Position numbers and translations under genes: made by a program
In this document: positions 43,053-51,393 of the stretch, piece after piece
Position numbering within the stretch: position 1 is the first letter of the stretch
Layout of the letters: every line of letters begins with the position of its first letter
Notes under the pieces: generated by a model
The model's database searches: none
The model's input: only the letters and a program-made list of their open reading frames with translations
Told to the model about the DNA's origin: nothing
From: Lactovum sp047974165
Lineage (GTDB): Bacteria > Bacillota > Bacilli > Lactobacillales > Streptococcaceae
Length of the DNA: 64,000 nucleotides
Assembly: GCA_047974165.1 (NCBI GenBank)
Contig: JBKECB010000070.1
Location: 7,322 to 71,321 of the forward strand
Direction of reading: 5' to 3'

Positions 43053-44426
43053 TTAACCTAATTCCTTTCCATCTGAGGTAATTACTTTTTTATACCAATA
43101 AAAACTATCTTTTTTATATCTTTCTAAGCCTTGATCAAAGTCAACATAAACAAAACCATAGCGTTTATTTTTATTTCCACTCGCACTATAAAGATCGATA
43201 CAACCCCAAGGTAAATAACCTAGTATCTCTATACCTTCCTCACAAGATTTCATCAGTTCTTGAATGTGTAAGCGTAAGTAATCAATTCGATAACTATCAT
43301 GAACTTCATGAGAAGATGTTAAGATTTCATTTTCTACGCCACATCCATTTTCCACAATCATCATCGGTAATTTATAACGATGATAAAGTTCATTCATAAA
43401 AATTCTAAGACCTAGTGGATCAATTTGCCAACCAAAATCAGTTCGTTTTAGATATGGATTATAGTAGCCCTGATACAGCATTTGCATAGTTTCAGCTTCT
43501 TTTACCTCTTTATTTTCATTATCCTGCATGCAAAGACTATAGTAATAACTAAACGAGATAAAGTCGATTTTAGACTTGGGATTTTCCATTAAAAGACGGT
43601 CATTATCTGTAAGATTAACTTTCACCCCTTTATCTTCTAGCTCTTTAATCAAATGCTTAGCAATTGAACCTGTCGTTAAAATATCGAGGTCTTTCCACAT
43701 GGTCTCATAATTATGTTTTTGAGAGGCTAAAATATCTACTGGTTTTGGAGTTAAAGGATAAGACATAGCACTTGCTAACATTGACCCTATCTTAACTTCA
43801 GGTAACATTTCATGACATAGTTTTACTGCTTCAAAATGACAGAGAATTGAGTGATAATAACAGTCCCACCTCACTTGTTCAAAATCCTTGTTCTCTGAAG
43901 AGATTGACTCTTTTAAAAACATTGATGGAAGTAATAAACTTAAATTATTCTCATTCAACGTTAGCCAATAACTCACATACTCTCCAAAATATTTAAAACA
44001 AGTCTTACAATATTTTTTGAATAAATCTATTGTTTCTCGAGAAAGAAAGCCATTATATTCTTCCACTAAATATTGTGGCATATCCCAATGGAAAAGTGTG
44101 ACTACTGGCTCAATCTCATATTTTTTCAATTCTTTAAATACCTCTAGATAAAACTGAATTCCTTCCATATTAGGACTTTCTTCAATTGCATTTGGAAATA
44201 TTCTAGTCCAGGCAATTGACATTCTAAATGAATTAAAGCCCATTTCTGCCATTAATTTTATATCTTCTTTATAATGACCATAAAAATCTGAGGCGATTGA
44301 ATAAGAAGTTCCCGTTTTTTCTTCTCGGATATCATAGATACTTTTACCTTTATTTCCTTGATTTGCTCCACCTTCAAACTGGAAAGCTGAAGTTGAACCT
44401 CCCCATAAAAATTTATTTTTTTTCAT
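43053..44426 (-). CDS. GH1 6-phospho-beta-glucosidase
   Basis: 457 residues, full GH1 length. FLWGGSTSAFQFEGG start; acid/base Glu159 in WLTLNEN (the usual NEP reads NEN); nucleophile in MMIVENGCG. The loop SASGNKNKRYGFVYVD is the Ser-Lys-Tyr phosphate site typical of 6-phospho enzymes. It lies directly after the PTS EIIBC gene (8-nt gap), so it hydrolyses phosphorylated beta-glucosides imported by that transporter. Confidence 0.92.
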   Translation of the reverse strand: MKKNKFLWGGSTSAFQFEGGANQGNKGKSIYDIREEKTGTSYSIASDFYGHYKEDIKLMAEMGFNSFRMSIAWTRIFPNAIEESPNMEGIQFYLEVFKELKKYEIEPVVTLFHWDMPQYLVEEYNGFLSRETIDLFKKYCKTCFKYFGEYVSYWLTLNENNLSLLLPSMFLKESISSENKDFEQVRWDCYYHSILCHFEAVKLCHEMLPEVKIGSMLASAMSYPLTPKPVDILASQKHNYETMWKDLDILTTGSIAKHLIKELEDKGVKVNLTDNDRLLMENPKSKIDFISFSYYYSLCMQDNENKEVKEAETMQMLYQGYYNPYLKRTDFGWQIDPLGLRIFMNELYHRYKLPMMIVENGCGVENEILTSSHEVHDSYRIDYLRLHIQELMKSCEEGIEILGYLPWGCIDLYSASGNKNKRYGFVYVDFDQGLERYKKDSFYWYKKVITSDGKELG

Positions 44427-44434
44427 CTCTTCCT

Positions 44435-45868
44435 CTAAATTACTTTCAATACTTCGTCTTTGATAGCAACTTCTTCATTTACTTTCTTCTCTATAATATC
44501 TTTACCTTTTTTATTAGTTACTAATAATTTAGTAATTATAAACGTGACCACAAAAGAAATTAGCATTGTTAAACAGGCAATCATAAAATTGAAGATACTT
44601 TGTTCACCTTCAGCAAATGTTCCAGGTAACCCAGTCACACTTGCTGAAACAATAGTATAAAAACTAAGTCCAAAAATTCCTGCGAAAGCTCCACCAATTA
44701 AACTTCCAACCATTGTTGAGTAAAAAGCTTTTCTTTCAGGTAAAACAACCCCATACATTGCAGGCTCTGAAATTCCTAAAATTGCAGATAAAGAAGCTGC
44801 CCTTGCTTCGGCTTTTTTATTGACATCTTTTGTCATAGTTGATAATGCAAATGCTGCTCCAGCCATTGCTAAATTTTCAGCCATCATGGCAGGGATTAAA
44901 ATTGACTCTGAACCATTTTGTGCCAAGGTTGCAACGACAAGAGGAAAGACAAATGAATGCGTTCCTGTCACAATCATTAATGGCATCAAACCTGCAAGAA
45001 TTGCAATAAATATAAATCCAAATTTTGTACCTAAAGTTTGAACAGCAAGCCCAAACATATCTGCAACATATCCACCCGCTGGGCCTATCACAAGTAAAAC
45101 AATAGGCATTGTTACAATCATTGTCATCATTGGTGATATAAATGCACGGACAGCACTTGGCGTATACTTATTGAAAAAACGCTCTACATATGATAGTAAC
45201 CAAACCCCTAAAATAGCTGGTAAAACACTATTTGCATATTTTACATTTTTTATAGGAATTCCAAAAATATCTAGCTGTTCAAGTCCTAAACTTTCAAAAC
45301 TTGATAGCTGTGGATGAACTAGGATTGCAGCAAGTAGCATGGCTAAAAATGGATTAGTTCCAAGTTTATTAGCAGCAGTATAGCCAACATAAATTGGAAG
45401 GAAATAAAATCCTGCTTCTTTGATTAAATTAAAAACATAATAAGTTGAACTTGTACTAGGTAAAATTTTTGTAAGTGAGAGTATCGTTAATAAAGCTCCC
45501 ACCATTCCGGCAGCCATTAATATAGGGACAATAGGGGTAAAAATACCTGAAACGATTTCAAAAAACTTATCAAATTTAGATTTCCCAATTTTTTCTTCTC
45601 TATTTGAAGTTTGACTAAAGTTTCCTAATTTATTCAATTCTTTGAAAACAAGTGACACATCATTTCCAATCACCACTTGAAACTGCCCACTACTATTTAA
45701 AACGGTAATAACCTCAGGCAGTGCATTCAATCCTTCTATATCTACTTTACTTTCATCAACTAAAGTAAATCTTAAACGTGTGGCACAGTGCATAACAAAA
45801 GAAATATTTTCTTTACCTGCAACTAAATCTAATATTTGTTGAGCTAATTTCTCATAATTTTTACTCAC
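44435..45868 (-). CDS. PTS beta-glucoside-type EIIBC
   Basis: 477 residues. EIIB domain at the N-terminus with phospho-Cys in VMHCATRLRF (about 25-34), then an EIIC domain with about ten TM segments (GAGIFTPIVPILMAAGMVGA-like region near residue 115; VTGTHSFVFPLV conserved loop; ILGISEPAMYGV signature near residue 360). It lacks an EIIA domain, so it probably borrows the separate EIIA encoded at 46084-46578. GTG start at 45868 with AAGGA upstream. cre-like site in the leader. Confidence 0.9.
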   Translation of the reverse strand: MSKNYEKLAQQILDLVAGKENISFVMHCATRLRFTLVDESKVDIEGLNALPEVITVLNSSGQFQVVIGNDVSLVFKELNKLGNFSQTSNREEKIGKSKFDKFFEIVSGIFTPIVPILMAAGMVGALLTILSLTKILPSTSSTYYVFNLIKEAGFYFLPIYVGYTAANKLGTNPFLAMLLAAILVHPQLSSFESLGLEQLDIFGIPIKNVKYANSVLPAILGVWLLSYVERFFNKYTPSAVRAFISPMMTMIVTMPIVLLVIGPAGGYVADMFGLAVQTLGTKFGFIFIAILAGLMPLMIVTGTHSFVFPLVVATLAQNGSESILIPAMMAENLAMAGAAFALSTMTKDVNKKAEARAASLSAILGISEPAMYGVVLPERKAFYSTMVGSLIGGAFAGIFGLSFYTIVSASVTGLPGTFAEGEQSIFNFMIACLTMLISFVVTFIITKLLVTNKKGKDIIEKKVNEEVAIKDEVLKVI

Positions 45869-45900
45869 AAAAAATCCTTCTTTCTATTTTTATATAATTG

Positions 45901-45914
45901 TGTTAGCGCTTACC
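45901..45914 (-). promoter_or_regulatory. cre-like site upstream of the bgl operon
   Basis: GGTAAGCGCTAACA on the minus strand, one mismatch to WGWAARCGYTWWMA, 33 nt before the EIIBC start. It overlaps the end of a 21-codon reading frame. Confidence 0.65.
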
Positions 45915-45975
45915 TTCTTAGTTTATCAATTAAGTTAAATAAAGACTCCTTCTCTTTTGCTATTTCTTCTTTCAT
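45910..45975 (-). CDS. Possible 21-residue leader peptide of the bgl operon
   Basis: ATG at 45975 with AAAAGG 6 nt upstream; 21 codons giving MKEEIAKEKESLFNLIDKLR plus Arg, stop at 45910-45912. Charged and amphipathic. It would be translated only if transcription starts before 45975, between two terminator-like hairpins and the cre. Could be a leader peptide or chance. Confidence 0.35.
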   Translation of the reverse strand: MKEEIAKEKESLFNLIDKLRR

Positions 45976-46002
45976 TTTTTACCTTTTATTTAACAAATAA
46001 AA

Positions 46003-46042
46003 ATAAGAGGTCAAATTTATGTATTAAAATTTTACTTCTTAT
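46003..46042. terminator. Second terminator-like hairpin before the bgl operon
   Basis: 16-bp imperfect stem (46003-46018 with 46027-46042; two mismatches), followed on the minus strand by TTTTTATTT. It backs up the terminator of the upstream PTS operon or acts as attenuator. Confidence 0.55.
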
Positions 46043-46048
46043 CATTTA

Positions 46049-46077
46049 AAAACACAGCAAGTCTTTACTTGCTGTGC
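46049..46077 (-). terminator. Terminator of the EIIBC-phosphatase-EIIA operon
   Basis: Perfect 10-bp stem CACAGCAAGT / ACTTGCTGTG with a 4-nt loop; T5 run on the minus strand, directly after the EIIA stop. Confidence 0.9.
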
Positions 46078-46083
46078 TTCTAT

Positions 46084-46578
46084 TTACTTTATACGACCTA
46101 GTAGTTCAGAATTTTGAACATTTTCTACTTCCTTTATTTCTAAAAGCTTTTCTTCAAGATTCGTAAAGACAACAATTACTGAAGGATCAATTTCTTTATC
46201 CTTTAAATAGCTTAAGTTCATTTTTATAAGTTTCGTATCTTGTGTAACTTCTTGCCCTTCTTTTACAAGTAGGTCAAAAGGTACTCCATTCAAATCCACT
46301 GTATTAATACCAATATGTAAAATCACTTCTTCACCATTTATCGCCTGAAGACCTATTGCATGCTTAGTCGGAAAAATACTAATAATTTTCCCTTCTACTG
46401 GAGAACTTACAACTGCAGAATCTAAGTCACTCGGATAGACAGCAAAACCATCTCCCATCATCTTCTGAGAAAATAATGGATCCTTTACTTCTGTAATCTT
46501 CATAAAAGTTCCAGTTATCGGTGAAAATAGCTCAGTTTCTTTTTTTACTTCTTCTTTTTTCTTAAATAAATTAAACAT
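46084..46578 (-). CDS. PTS EIIA, glucose/beta-glucoside type
   Basis: 164 residues, single-domain EIIA. Conserved SPITGTFMKI, GDGFAVYPSD and the active-site His in VILHIGINTVDLNG (about residue 80). N-terminal Lys/Glu-rich linker (FKKKEEVKKE) suggests past fusion to EIIBC. Last gene of a three-gene operon; probably phosphorylates both EIIB domains encoded here, since neither EIIBC carries its own EIIA. Confidence 0.92.
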   Translation of the reverse strand: MFNLFKKKEEVKKETELFSPITGTFMKITEVKDPLFSQKMMGDGFAVYPSDLDSAVVSSPVEGKIISIFPTKHAIGLQAINGEEVILHIGINTVDLNGVPFDLLVKEGQEVTQDTKLIKMNLSYLKDKEIDPSVIVVFTNLEEKLLEIKEVENVQNSELLGRIK

Positions 46579-46593
46579 CTTTTCCTTTATCTT

Positions 46594-47244
46594 CTATTCA
46601 TTAAAGCCGATGACTTGTCCGACGCCATCTTCAAAAGCAATCGTTGTCAACCCTGAGTTTTTAAGCTCTTGTTTGACTGAAATATTAGGATCAATCATAT
46701 TTACAATTGCTCGAATCACATTGCCATGTGTTACTACCATAATTTTAGAATCTTCTTTATCATTTGGACGGGAAATAATATCTTTTAGTCCTTTCTGTAA
46801 TCGAGATAAAAGAGCTTCTTGACTTTCTGAATCATGAGTGGGATCAACATCATTTAAAGCTGCAGCAATTTCCTCAAGTGACAAGTCTTTAAAAATATCT
46901 TTTACTTCTATAGCTAACTTTTCAGCAATCATACCATAAACATCACTGGCAAAGCTGCCATCTAATGAGCCAAAGAAAGATTCACGTAACTCTGCTTTAG
47001 GAATAATCAAAAGTTCCTTATTTTTTTCACTCTCAGATTGAATCAACTCCGCTGTTTTTTGAGTTCGTCCTAAATCACTAGCATAAATTGCATCAAATTT
47101 AATATCTTTTAATCGCTGCCCTGTCGCAATCGCATCAACAATCCCCTTTTCTGTTAAAGGAGCATCTGACCAACCTTGCATTTTTTTATATTTATTTAAA
47201 TAAGTTTCACCATGACGGATGAAATATAATACCAGTCTACTCAT
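46594..47244 (-). CDS. Histidine phosphatase family protein
   Basis: 216 residues. Catalytic RHGETYLNKYKKMQG (phospho-His at about residue 10) and the second His in VVTHGNVIRAI. Resembles phosphoglycerate-mutase-like phosphatases. Located between EIIBC and EIIA genes, it may dephosphorylate the imported sugar phosphate; the substrate is not shown by sequence. Confidence 0.88.
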   Translation of the reverse strand: MSRLVLYFIRHGETYLNKYKKMQGWSDAPLTEKGIVDAIATGQRLKDIKFDAIYASDLGRTQKTAELIQSESEKNKELLIIPKAELRESFFGSLDGSFASDVYGMIAEKLAIEVKDIFKDLSLEEIAAALNDVDPTHDSESQEALLSRLQKGLKDIISRPNDKEDSKIMVVTHGNVIRAIVNMIDPNISVKQELKNSGLTTIAFEDGVGQVIGFNE

Positions 47245-47245
47245 C

Positions 47246-48652
47246 TTAAGATTTTACCGCTTTCTTATCTACTTTTAAAAGTTTATCCTCAATATCTTGA
47301 CTCCAACCAAAGAAGTAAGTCAAAGCAAATGACAAGGCTAATGACGCAAGGGAAGCAATAATTGCCCCATAAAATGCCATATCTAGACCCTTGGCACTAA
47401 TAAGTACTGGAATACCTAGAATTCCTGAACCAAATGTATAGCCTTTAGCCCCTAAAATTGAACAGATAAATCCACCAACTGCACCTGACAGTAAACCAAA
47501 TAAGAAAGGCTTTCTTGCCGGTACATTGATACCAAAGAGTGCAGGTTCTGTAATACCAAAGAATCCTGAAATACCAGAGGCAAAACCAACCTGCTTGATT
47601 TTATTGCTCTTAGAGCGAAGTGAGAATCCTAATACTGCTCCTGTTTGTCCCATAACTGAAGAAAAGAAAACAATAGGGACAAATGGGTCAAACTGTAAAC
47701 TTGCAAAATTAGCTGCAAAAATAGGGATAAATGCTTTACTAATACCAAATAATACTAGTAGTTGCCAAATACCACCTACTAAAGTTCCAGTCAAAAGAGG
47801 AGAGAACTTATAGCAGGCAATAACTGAAGAAGTAACCAGAGACATTGCATAAGTTAAGACCGGTCCTACAACAAGCAAAGCAAGAGGAACAACCACCAAG
47901 AAGACCATTAGTGGAACAAGAATCATCTGTAAAATATCTGGAATAATCTTACGTGCTAGTTTTTCAACTTTGGCCGCTAAATAGCTTGATAAAACAATAG
48001 GGAAGACTGTTTTCGAATAATTAATCAAAGTCATAGGAATTCCCACAAAAGTTAAGGCTTCACCTGCATCTACTGCTGTAATTAACTCAGGATAAATCAT
48101 CACTCCTGCAATAATCATGGCAAAGAAAGGTTTCCCTCCAAATTTTTGAGCCGAAGTATAGGCAAGAAAAACAGGAAGATAGTAGAAGATTGATTCACCA
48201 ATCGCATGTAAGACTAGGTAAGTTCCACTTTTCTCATCAATTGCTCCCATTAGTAACAATAGAGAGGTTAAACCTTGCAGAGTTCCACTTGCAGCGAGTA
48301 CACCCAAGATTGGAACAAAGAGTGCAGAAGCCAAATCTGTTATTTTATCCACAAATGACAACTTAACGGTCTCATCCGCTTCAAGTTCTACTTCGCCTCC
48401 TGCAAGTAATGGGTAAGATTGAATGGCTGCTTCATAGTATTTTGATACAGAGTTACCAATCACAACCTGAACTTGCCCTCCTGCGTCAATCAAGCCCATC
48501 ACATAATCTAGTGCTTCAAGTTCTTCATCTTTAACTAATTTTCTGTCTTTAAGATTAAATCTTAGTCGAGTGAAACAATGGGCTATTTTTGTAATATTAT
48601 CCACTCCACCTACTAATTCAATGATTTGACTCACATTATCATTAATATTCAT
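47246..48652 (-). CDS. PTS EIIBC (beta-glucoside/sucrose family)
   Basis: 468 residues. EIIB with phospho-Cys in IAHCFTRLRFNLKD (about 24-37), EIIC with about ten TM helices and GFFGITEPALFGINVP signature. Lacks EIIA. Only moderately similar to the EIIBC at 44435-45868, so it likely handles a different glucoside. First gene of the operon, behind a leader that contains a cre and, on the opposite strand, a candidate small RNA. Confidence 0.9.
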   Translation of the reverse strand: MNINDNVSQIIELVGGVDNITKIAHCFTRLRFNLKDRKLVKDEELEALDYVMGLIDAGGQVQVVIGNSVSKYYEAAIQSYPLLAGGEVELEADETVKLSFVDKITDLASALFVPILGVLAASGTLQGLTSLLLLMGAIDEKSGTYLVLHAIGESIFYYLPVFLAYTSAQKFGGKPFFAMIIAGVMIYPELITAVDAGEALTFVGIPMTLINYSKTVFPIVLSSYLAAKVEKLARKIIPDILQMILVPLMVFLVVVPLALLVVGPVLTYAMSLVTSSVIACYKFSPLLTGTLVGGIWQLLVLFGISKAFIPIFAANFASLQFDPFVPIVFFSSVMGQTGAVLGFSLRSKSNKIKQVGFASGISGFFGITEPALFGINVPARKPFLFGLLSGAVGGFICSILGAKGYTFGSGILGIPVLISAKGLDMAFYGAIIASLASLALSFALTYFFGWSQDIEDKLLKVDKKAVKS

Positions 48653-48681
48653 AATTTTCTTCCTTTATATTTTATTTTTCC

Positions 48682-48710
48682 TTGACAAGTCTTGTCTTTA
48701 TATTTAAAAT
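48682..48710 (+). promoter_or_regulatory. Near-consensus + strand promoter with no gene downstream
   Basis: TTGACA (48682-48687), 17-nt spacer, TAAAAT (48705-48710). It points away from the PTS gene into an intergenic stretch; the next features are the hairpins at 48732-48766 and 48800-48824. Confidence 0.65.
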
Positions 48711-48716
48711 AGTTTA

Positions 48717-48768
48717 TAGATTTTTTAATCTACATGTCATCGGCTGGCCGGCTATGGCATGTTTTTAT
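48717..48768 (+). ncRNA. Candidate small RNA
   Basis: About 50 nt between the promoter at 48682-48710 and a terminator hairpin ending in TTTTTATTT. It holds a small hairpin (TAGATT/AATCTA) and the 9-bp terminator stem ACATGTCAT / ATGGCATGT around a GC-rich loop, unusual in this AT-rich DNA. It would be antisense to the leader of the EIIBC mRNA if that starts near the cre. No open reading frame. Confidence 0.45.
48732..48766 (+). terminator. Terminator hairpin of the candidate small RNA
   Basis: Stem 48732-48740 with 48754-48762 (one G-U pair), T5 run from 48762. The T-run is on the + side only, so it does not serve the minus-strand genes. Confidence 0.55.
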
Positions 48769-48782
48769 TTATAACGCTTACA
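48769..48782 (-). promoter_or_regulatory. cre site upstream of PTS EIIBC
   Basis: TGTAAGCGTTATAA on the minus strand fully matches WGWAARCGYTWWMA. It lies 117 nt before the EIIBC start. Confidence 0.7.
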
Positions 48783-48799
48783 TTATTTTAGAAAATTCA

Positions 48800-48824
48800 G
48801 GAAGAAATAATACTATTTTCTTCC
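48800..48824 (+). terminator. Terminator-like hairpin after the sugar isomerase-like gene
   Basis: GGAAGAAA / TTTCTTCC-type stem. On the + strand it is followed by TTTATTTTTTATC; on the minus strand the T-run is poor. It may stop + strand transcripts or weakly end the deglycosidase operon. Confidence 0.45.
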
Positions 48825-48832
48825 TTTATTTT

Positions 48833-49816
48833 TTATCTTTCTAAAAGTCCTTTGAGCATCTTGATTTGACGCTTTGTAAACTCTGTCCCTCCACAATACA
48901 GCTCATCTTCATATTCACAGATAAGATATCCTTTAAAGTCAGACGCTTTTAAAAGTTCTAAAATCTCCTCATAAGGAATGCTAGCTTCCACACAGTCTTC
49001 ATCAAGATAGTGGAATTTACCATGCATTTCAAAACTATAAGGAAGGATTTCCTTTAATTCATCCAACAGACCCTTTAGTGCCTCTTTAGGCTTGAATTGT
49101 ACAAATCCATACATTCCTTGTAAAGTAGCTTGGATAGCTGGATGAGCTCCTGCAGCCATCACTTGTTCACCTGCCTCTTCGATAGATACACCTTCATATC
49201 TTAATTTTGCAATTAATTCTAAATGTTCTTCTTTCACTCCTGCTTTTAGTGCTTTTATCCAGTGAGGTTTATTTGGAGCAATTGCAAAACAGCCAAAGTC
49301 TGGAATAAATCCTAAATATTTAGATTCTGTCTTTTTGATAACTTCTAAATATTTTTTCATATTCTCAGATAAAGGTGTTTCAGGATTATGAACTTCAATC
49401 CCAACTTTCACATCATAAAGTTCAGCATAAGGAGCAAGTCTTTCAAAAGCTTCAGGTGAAAGCATATATTGTGCACGCATCACCTTACAACCTAAAGCAT
49501 TAGCAGTCTTTAAGTCTAAAATAGCATCCGCAAGCATTTCATCATCTGTAAGATTACGGTCATGACGCATTCCTTTGTCATTATTCGCTCCATAACCCAC
49601 TGGTGCAATACCATACTTCACTTTTAACTCTTGTACAAGTCCTAAAAACTCTTGATCTACATTTGGATAGCTCGGAAGCATCTGAGTTCCTACAATTTCG
49701 TAGCCTGTTGCTCCTGCTAATGCAGCTTGTTTAACACATTCTTCAAAGTCATACTGAAGACGTGCATATTCTGTACCATAGCAAAATAATGTTGCTCCTA
49801 TTTTAATGTCAGACAT
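48833..49816 (-). CDS. TIM-barrel enzyme, probable C-glycoside deglycosidase alpha subunit
   Basis: 327-residue AP-endonuclease-2/xylose-isomerase-like barrel. Likely metal ligands are Glu141 (VGIEVHNPE), Asp173 (FIPDFGCFA), His265 (SFEMHGKFHY) and Glu301 (LICEYEDE). In C-glycoside deglycosidases (DgpB, DfgA, CarB) such a barrel pairs with a small DUF6379-type beta subunit; that gene lies 1 nt upstream here. The complex cleaves the C-C bond between a 3-oxo-sugar and an aglycone. Alternative: an ordinary sugar-phosphate isomerase/epimerase. Last gene of the five-gene operon. Confidence 0.72.
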   Translation of the reverse strand: MSDIKIGATLFCYGTEYARLQYDFEECVKQAALAGATGYEIVGTQMLPSYPNVDQEFLGLVQELKVKYGIAPVGYGANNDKGMRHDRNLTDDEMLADAILDLKTANALGCKVMRAQYMLSPEAFERLAPYAELYDVKVGIEVHNPETPLSENMKKYLEVIKKTESKYLGFIPDFGCFAIAPNKPHWIKALKAGVKEEHLELIAKLRYEGVSIEEAGEQVMAAGAHPAIQATLQGMYGFVQFKPKEALKGLLDELKEILPYSFEMHGKFHYLDEDCVEASIPYEEILELLKASDFKGYLICEYEDELYCGGTEFTKRQIKMLKGLLER

Positions 49817-49817
49817 C

Positions 49818-50258
49818 CTACTTAGCCCCCTCTATTTTAATTTTTATTGTATCCCCAGAGTCGAGTGGCATAAAGTTATGATCAGGACCAATTTGCATAT
49901 AAGGAACACGGAGCATCAACTTCAACTCAAGCTCATGTTCACCCAAATCTAAGCCATCTTTTTTAATCACACTAAGTGTTGCTGGCTCCACTTGGCTCCA
50001 AAACTCTGTCACTGCATAAGTCAACTTGTAGATTGGCATTTCCTTACCTTTAAGCGTAAAAGTGACTGCTTCTTGAGGGACTTTCTCACCATCTATATAA
50101 ACTTCAAGTAAATCAATATCTGATAAATAATGTCCACGATAGTAAGCCAGTTGAACATCAAAACTAAAACCATTTTTCTTTCCATTAATAAAGAGAGTTT
50201 TAATGCTTTCACTTTTAATAATCTCTTCATTTAATGGCATTCTCATTGCAAACCCCAT
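49818..50258 (-). CDS. DUF6379-like protein, probable C-glycoside deglycosidase beta subunit
   Basis: 146 residues, all-beta and without signal peptide. Blocks such as GFSFDVQLAYYRGHYLSDID, VYIDGEKVP and the C-terminal YMQIGPDHNFMPLDSGDT resemble the beta subunits DgpC/DfgB/CarC as I remember them. It is directly upstream of the TIM-barrel gene and between it and an oxidoreductase gene, as in known deglycosidase loci. I have no alignment, so the family call is recognition from pattern and context. Confidence 0.65.
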   Translation of the reverse strand: MGFAMRMPLNEEIIKSESIKTLFINGKKNGFSFDVQLAYYRGHYLSDIDLLEVYIDGEKVPQEAVTFTLKGKEMPIYKLTYAVTEFWSQVEPATLSVIKKDGLDLGEHELELKLMLRVPYMQIGPDHNFMPLDSGDTIKIKIEGAK

Positions 50259-50267
50259 TTTTATCTC

Positions 50268-51371
50268 CTACAATTTAATTTCTTTATTATCTTTTGCTGA
50301 TTGATAAATCGCGTCTAAAACTTTTGTAACAGCTAATGCTTCTTCTGGTTTTACCAATGGTTCTGTATCATTTTTTACTGCCTCCAGCCATTGCTTACAG
50401 TCGATAGAGCCTTCTTCACCTCCACCGCCGCCAAAGTAAGCAACACCGCCAACTGGAGAAAGTGTTTCTTCCATTAATTGATTATTTCTTCCACGGTTAT
50501 AAATCAATTCATTTTTTGTATAGCTCATACCTGAATGAATTTCAGCTCCAGCTTTTGTTCCACAAAGAGTTGTTGAAGCCTCACGCGACTCTAAAATATT
50601 AAGGGCCCAACTTGCTTCTAAACTAATTGTTGCTCCATTTTTCATCTTAACAAAACCAACTGCTGAATCTTCCACTTCATAAGTTGTAGGATCCCAAGGA
50701 CCAAATAAATTTCCTTCTGTTGCCTGTTCTAAGCTACCTAATTTATAGAAAACAGAACCTGATACACTATCAATCTCATAATTATCCATACACCAAAGCG
50801 TGATATCTAAAGCATGAGTACCAATATCAATCAATGGTCCACCACCTTGAGCTTCCTTATCCATAAAAACACCCCATGTTGGAACACCACGACGACGAAC
50901 TGCATGAGCTTTTCCATAGTAGACCTCTCCTAAATCACCATTTACAGATGCTGTATGTAAGTTTTGCACTTCTTCACGGAAGCGATTTTGATAGCCCACT
51001 GTGAATTTTTTACCTGAAGCTTTCCAAGCTTCTACCATCTTTTCTGCTTCTACTGTACTATGTGACATTGGTTTTTCACAATAGACATGTTTCTTTGCTG
51101 CAAAGGCTGCAATAGCAATCTCACTATGTGAGACATTTGGTGTACAGATATGGACAATTTCTACCTCTTCATTTGCAAGTAATTCTTTATAATCTGTATA
51201 GATTTTAATTTCTTTATTATCAAGCTCCTCTACTGCCTTTTCAGCACGATCTTTGACAATATCACAGACAGCCACAACTTCACCTAAGTCTGAGTTATTT
51301 TTTAGTGCAGGGAAATGTTTTTGTTTTGCAATTCCGCCACATCCGATAATTCCAATTTTTAATTTAGCCAT
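50268..51371 (-). CDS. Gfo/Idh/MocA oxidoreductase, possible glycoside 3-oxidase (DgpA-like)
   Basis: 367 residues. NAD-binding GIIGCGGIAKQKH (7-19), catalytic Lys in CEKP (Glu99-Lys100-Pro101) and DIGTHALD (182-189) with the active-site His186. The extra glycine-rich loop near residues 327-336 is unusual. In the puerarin pathway DgpA oxidises the C3 hydroxyl of the glucoside, giving the 3-oxo substrate that DgpB-DgpC cleaves. Same operon with a 9-nt gap to the beta-subunit gene. Confidence 0.82.
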   Translation of the reverse strand: MAKLKIGIIGCGGIAKQKHFPALKNNSDLGEVVAVCDIVKDRAEKAVEELDNKEIKIYTDYKELLANEEVEIVHICTPNVSHSEIAIAAFAAKKHVYCEKPMSHSTVEAEKMVEAWKASGKKFTVGYQNRFREEVQNLHTASVNGDLGEVYYGKAHAVRRRGVPTWGVFMDKEAQGGGPLIDIGTHALDITLWCMDNYEIDSVSGSVFYKLGSLEQATEGNLFGPWDPTTYEVEDSAVGFVKMKNGATISLEASWALNILESREASTTLCGTKAGAEIHSGMSYTKNELIYNRGRNNQLMEETLSPVGGVAYFGGGGGEEGSIDCKQWLEAVKNDTEPLVKPEEALAVTKVLDAIYQSAKDNKEIKL

Positions 51372-51393
51372 TTTATTTTCTCCTTAATTTATA

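Noticed and set aside
48732..48766. Hairpin as terminator of the minus-strand deglycosidase operon
   Set aside because: The T-run is on the + side only; on the minus strand the stem is followed by AGATTAAAA, unsuitable for termination.
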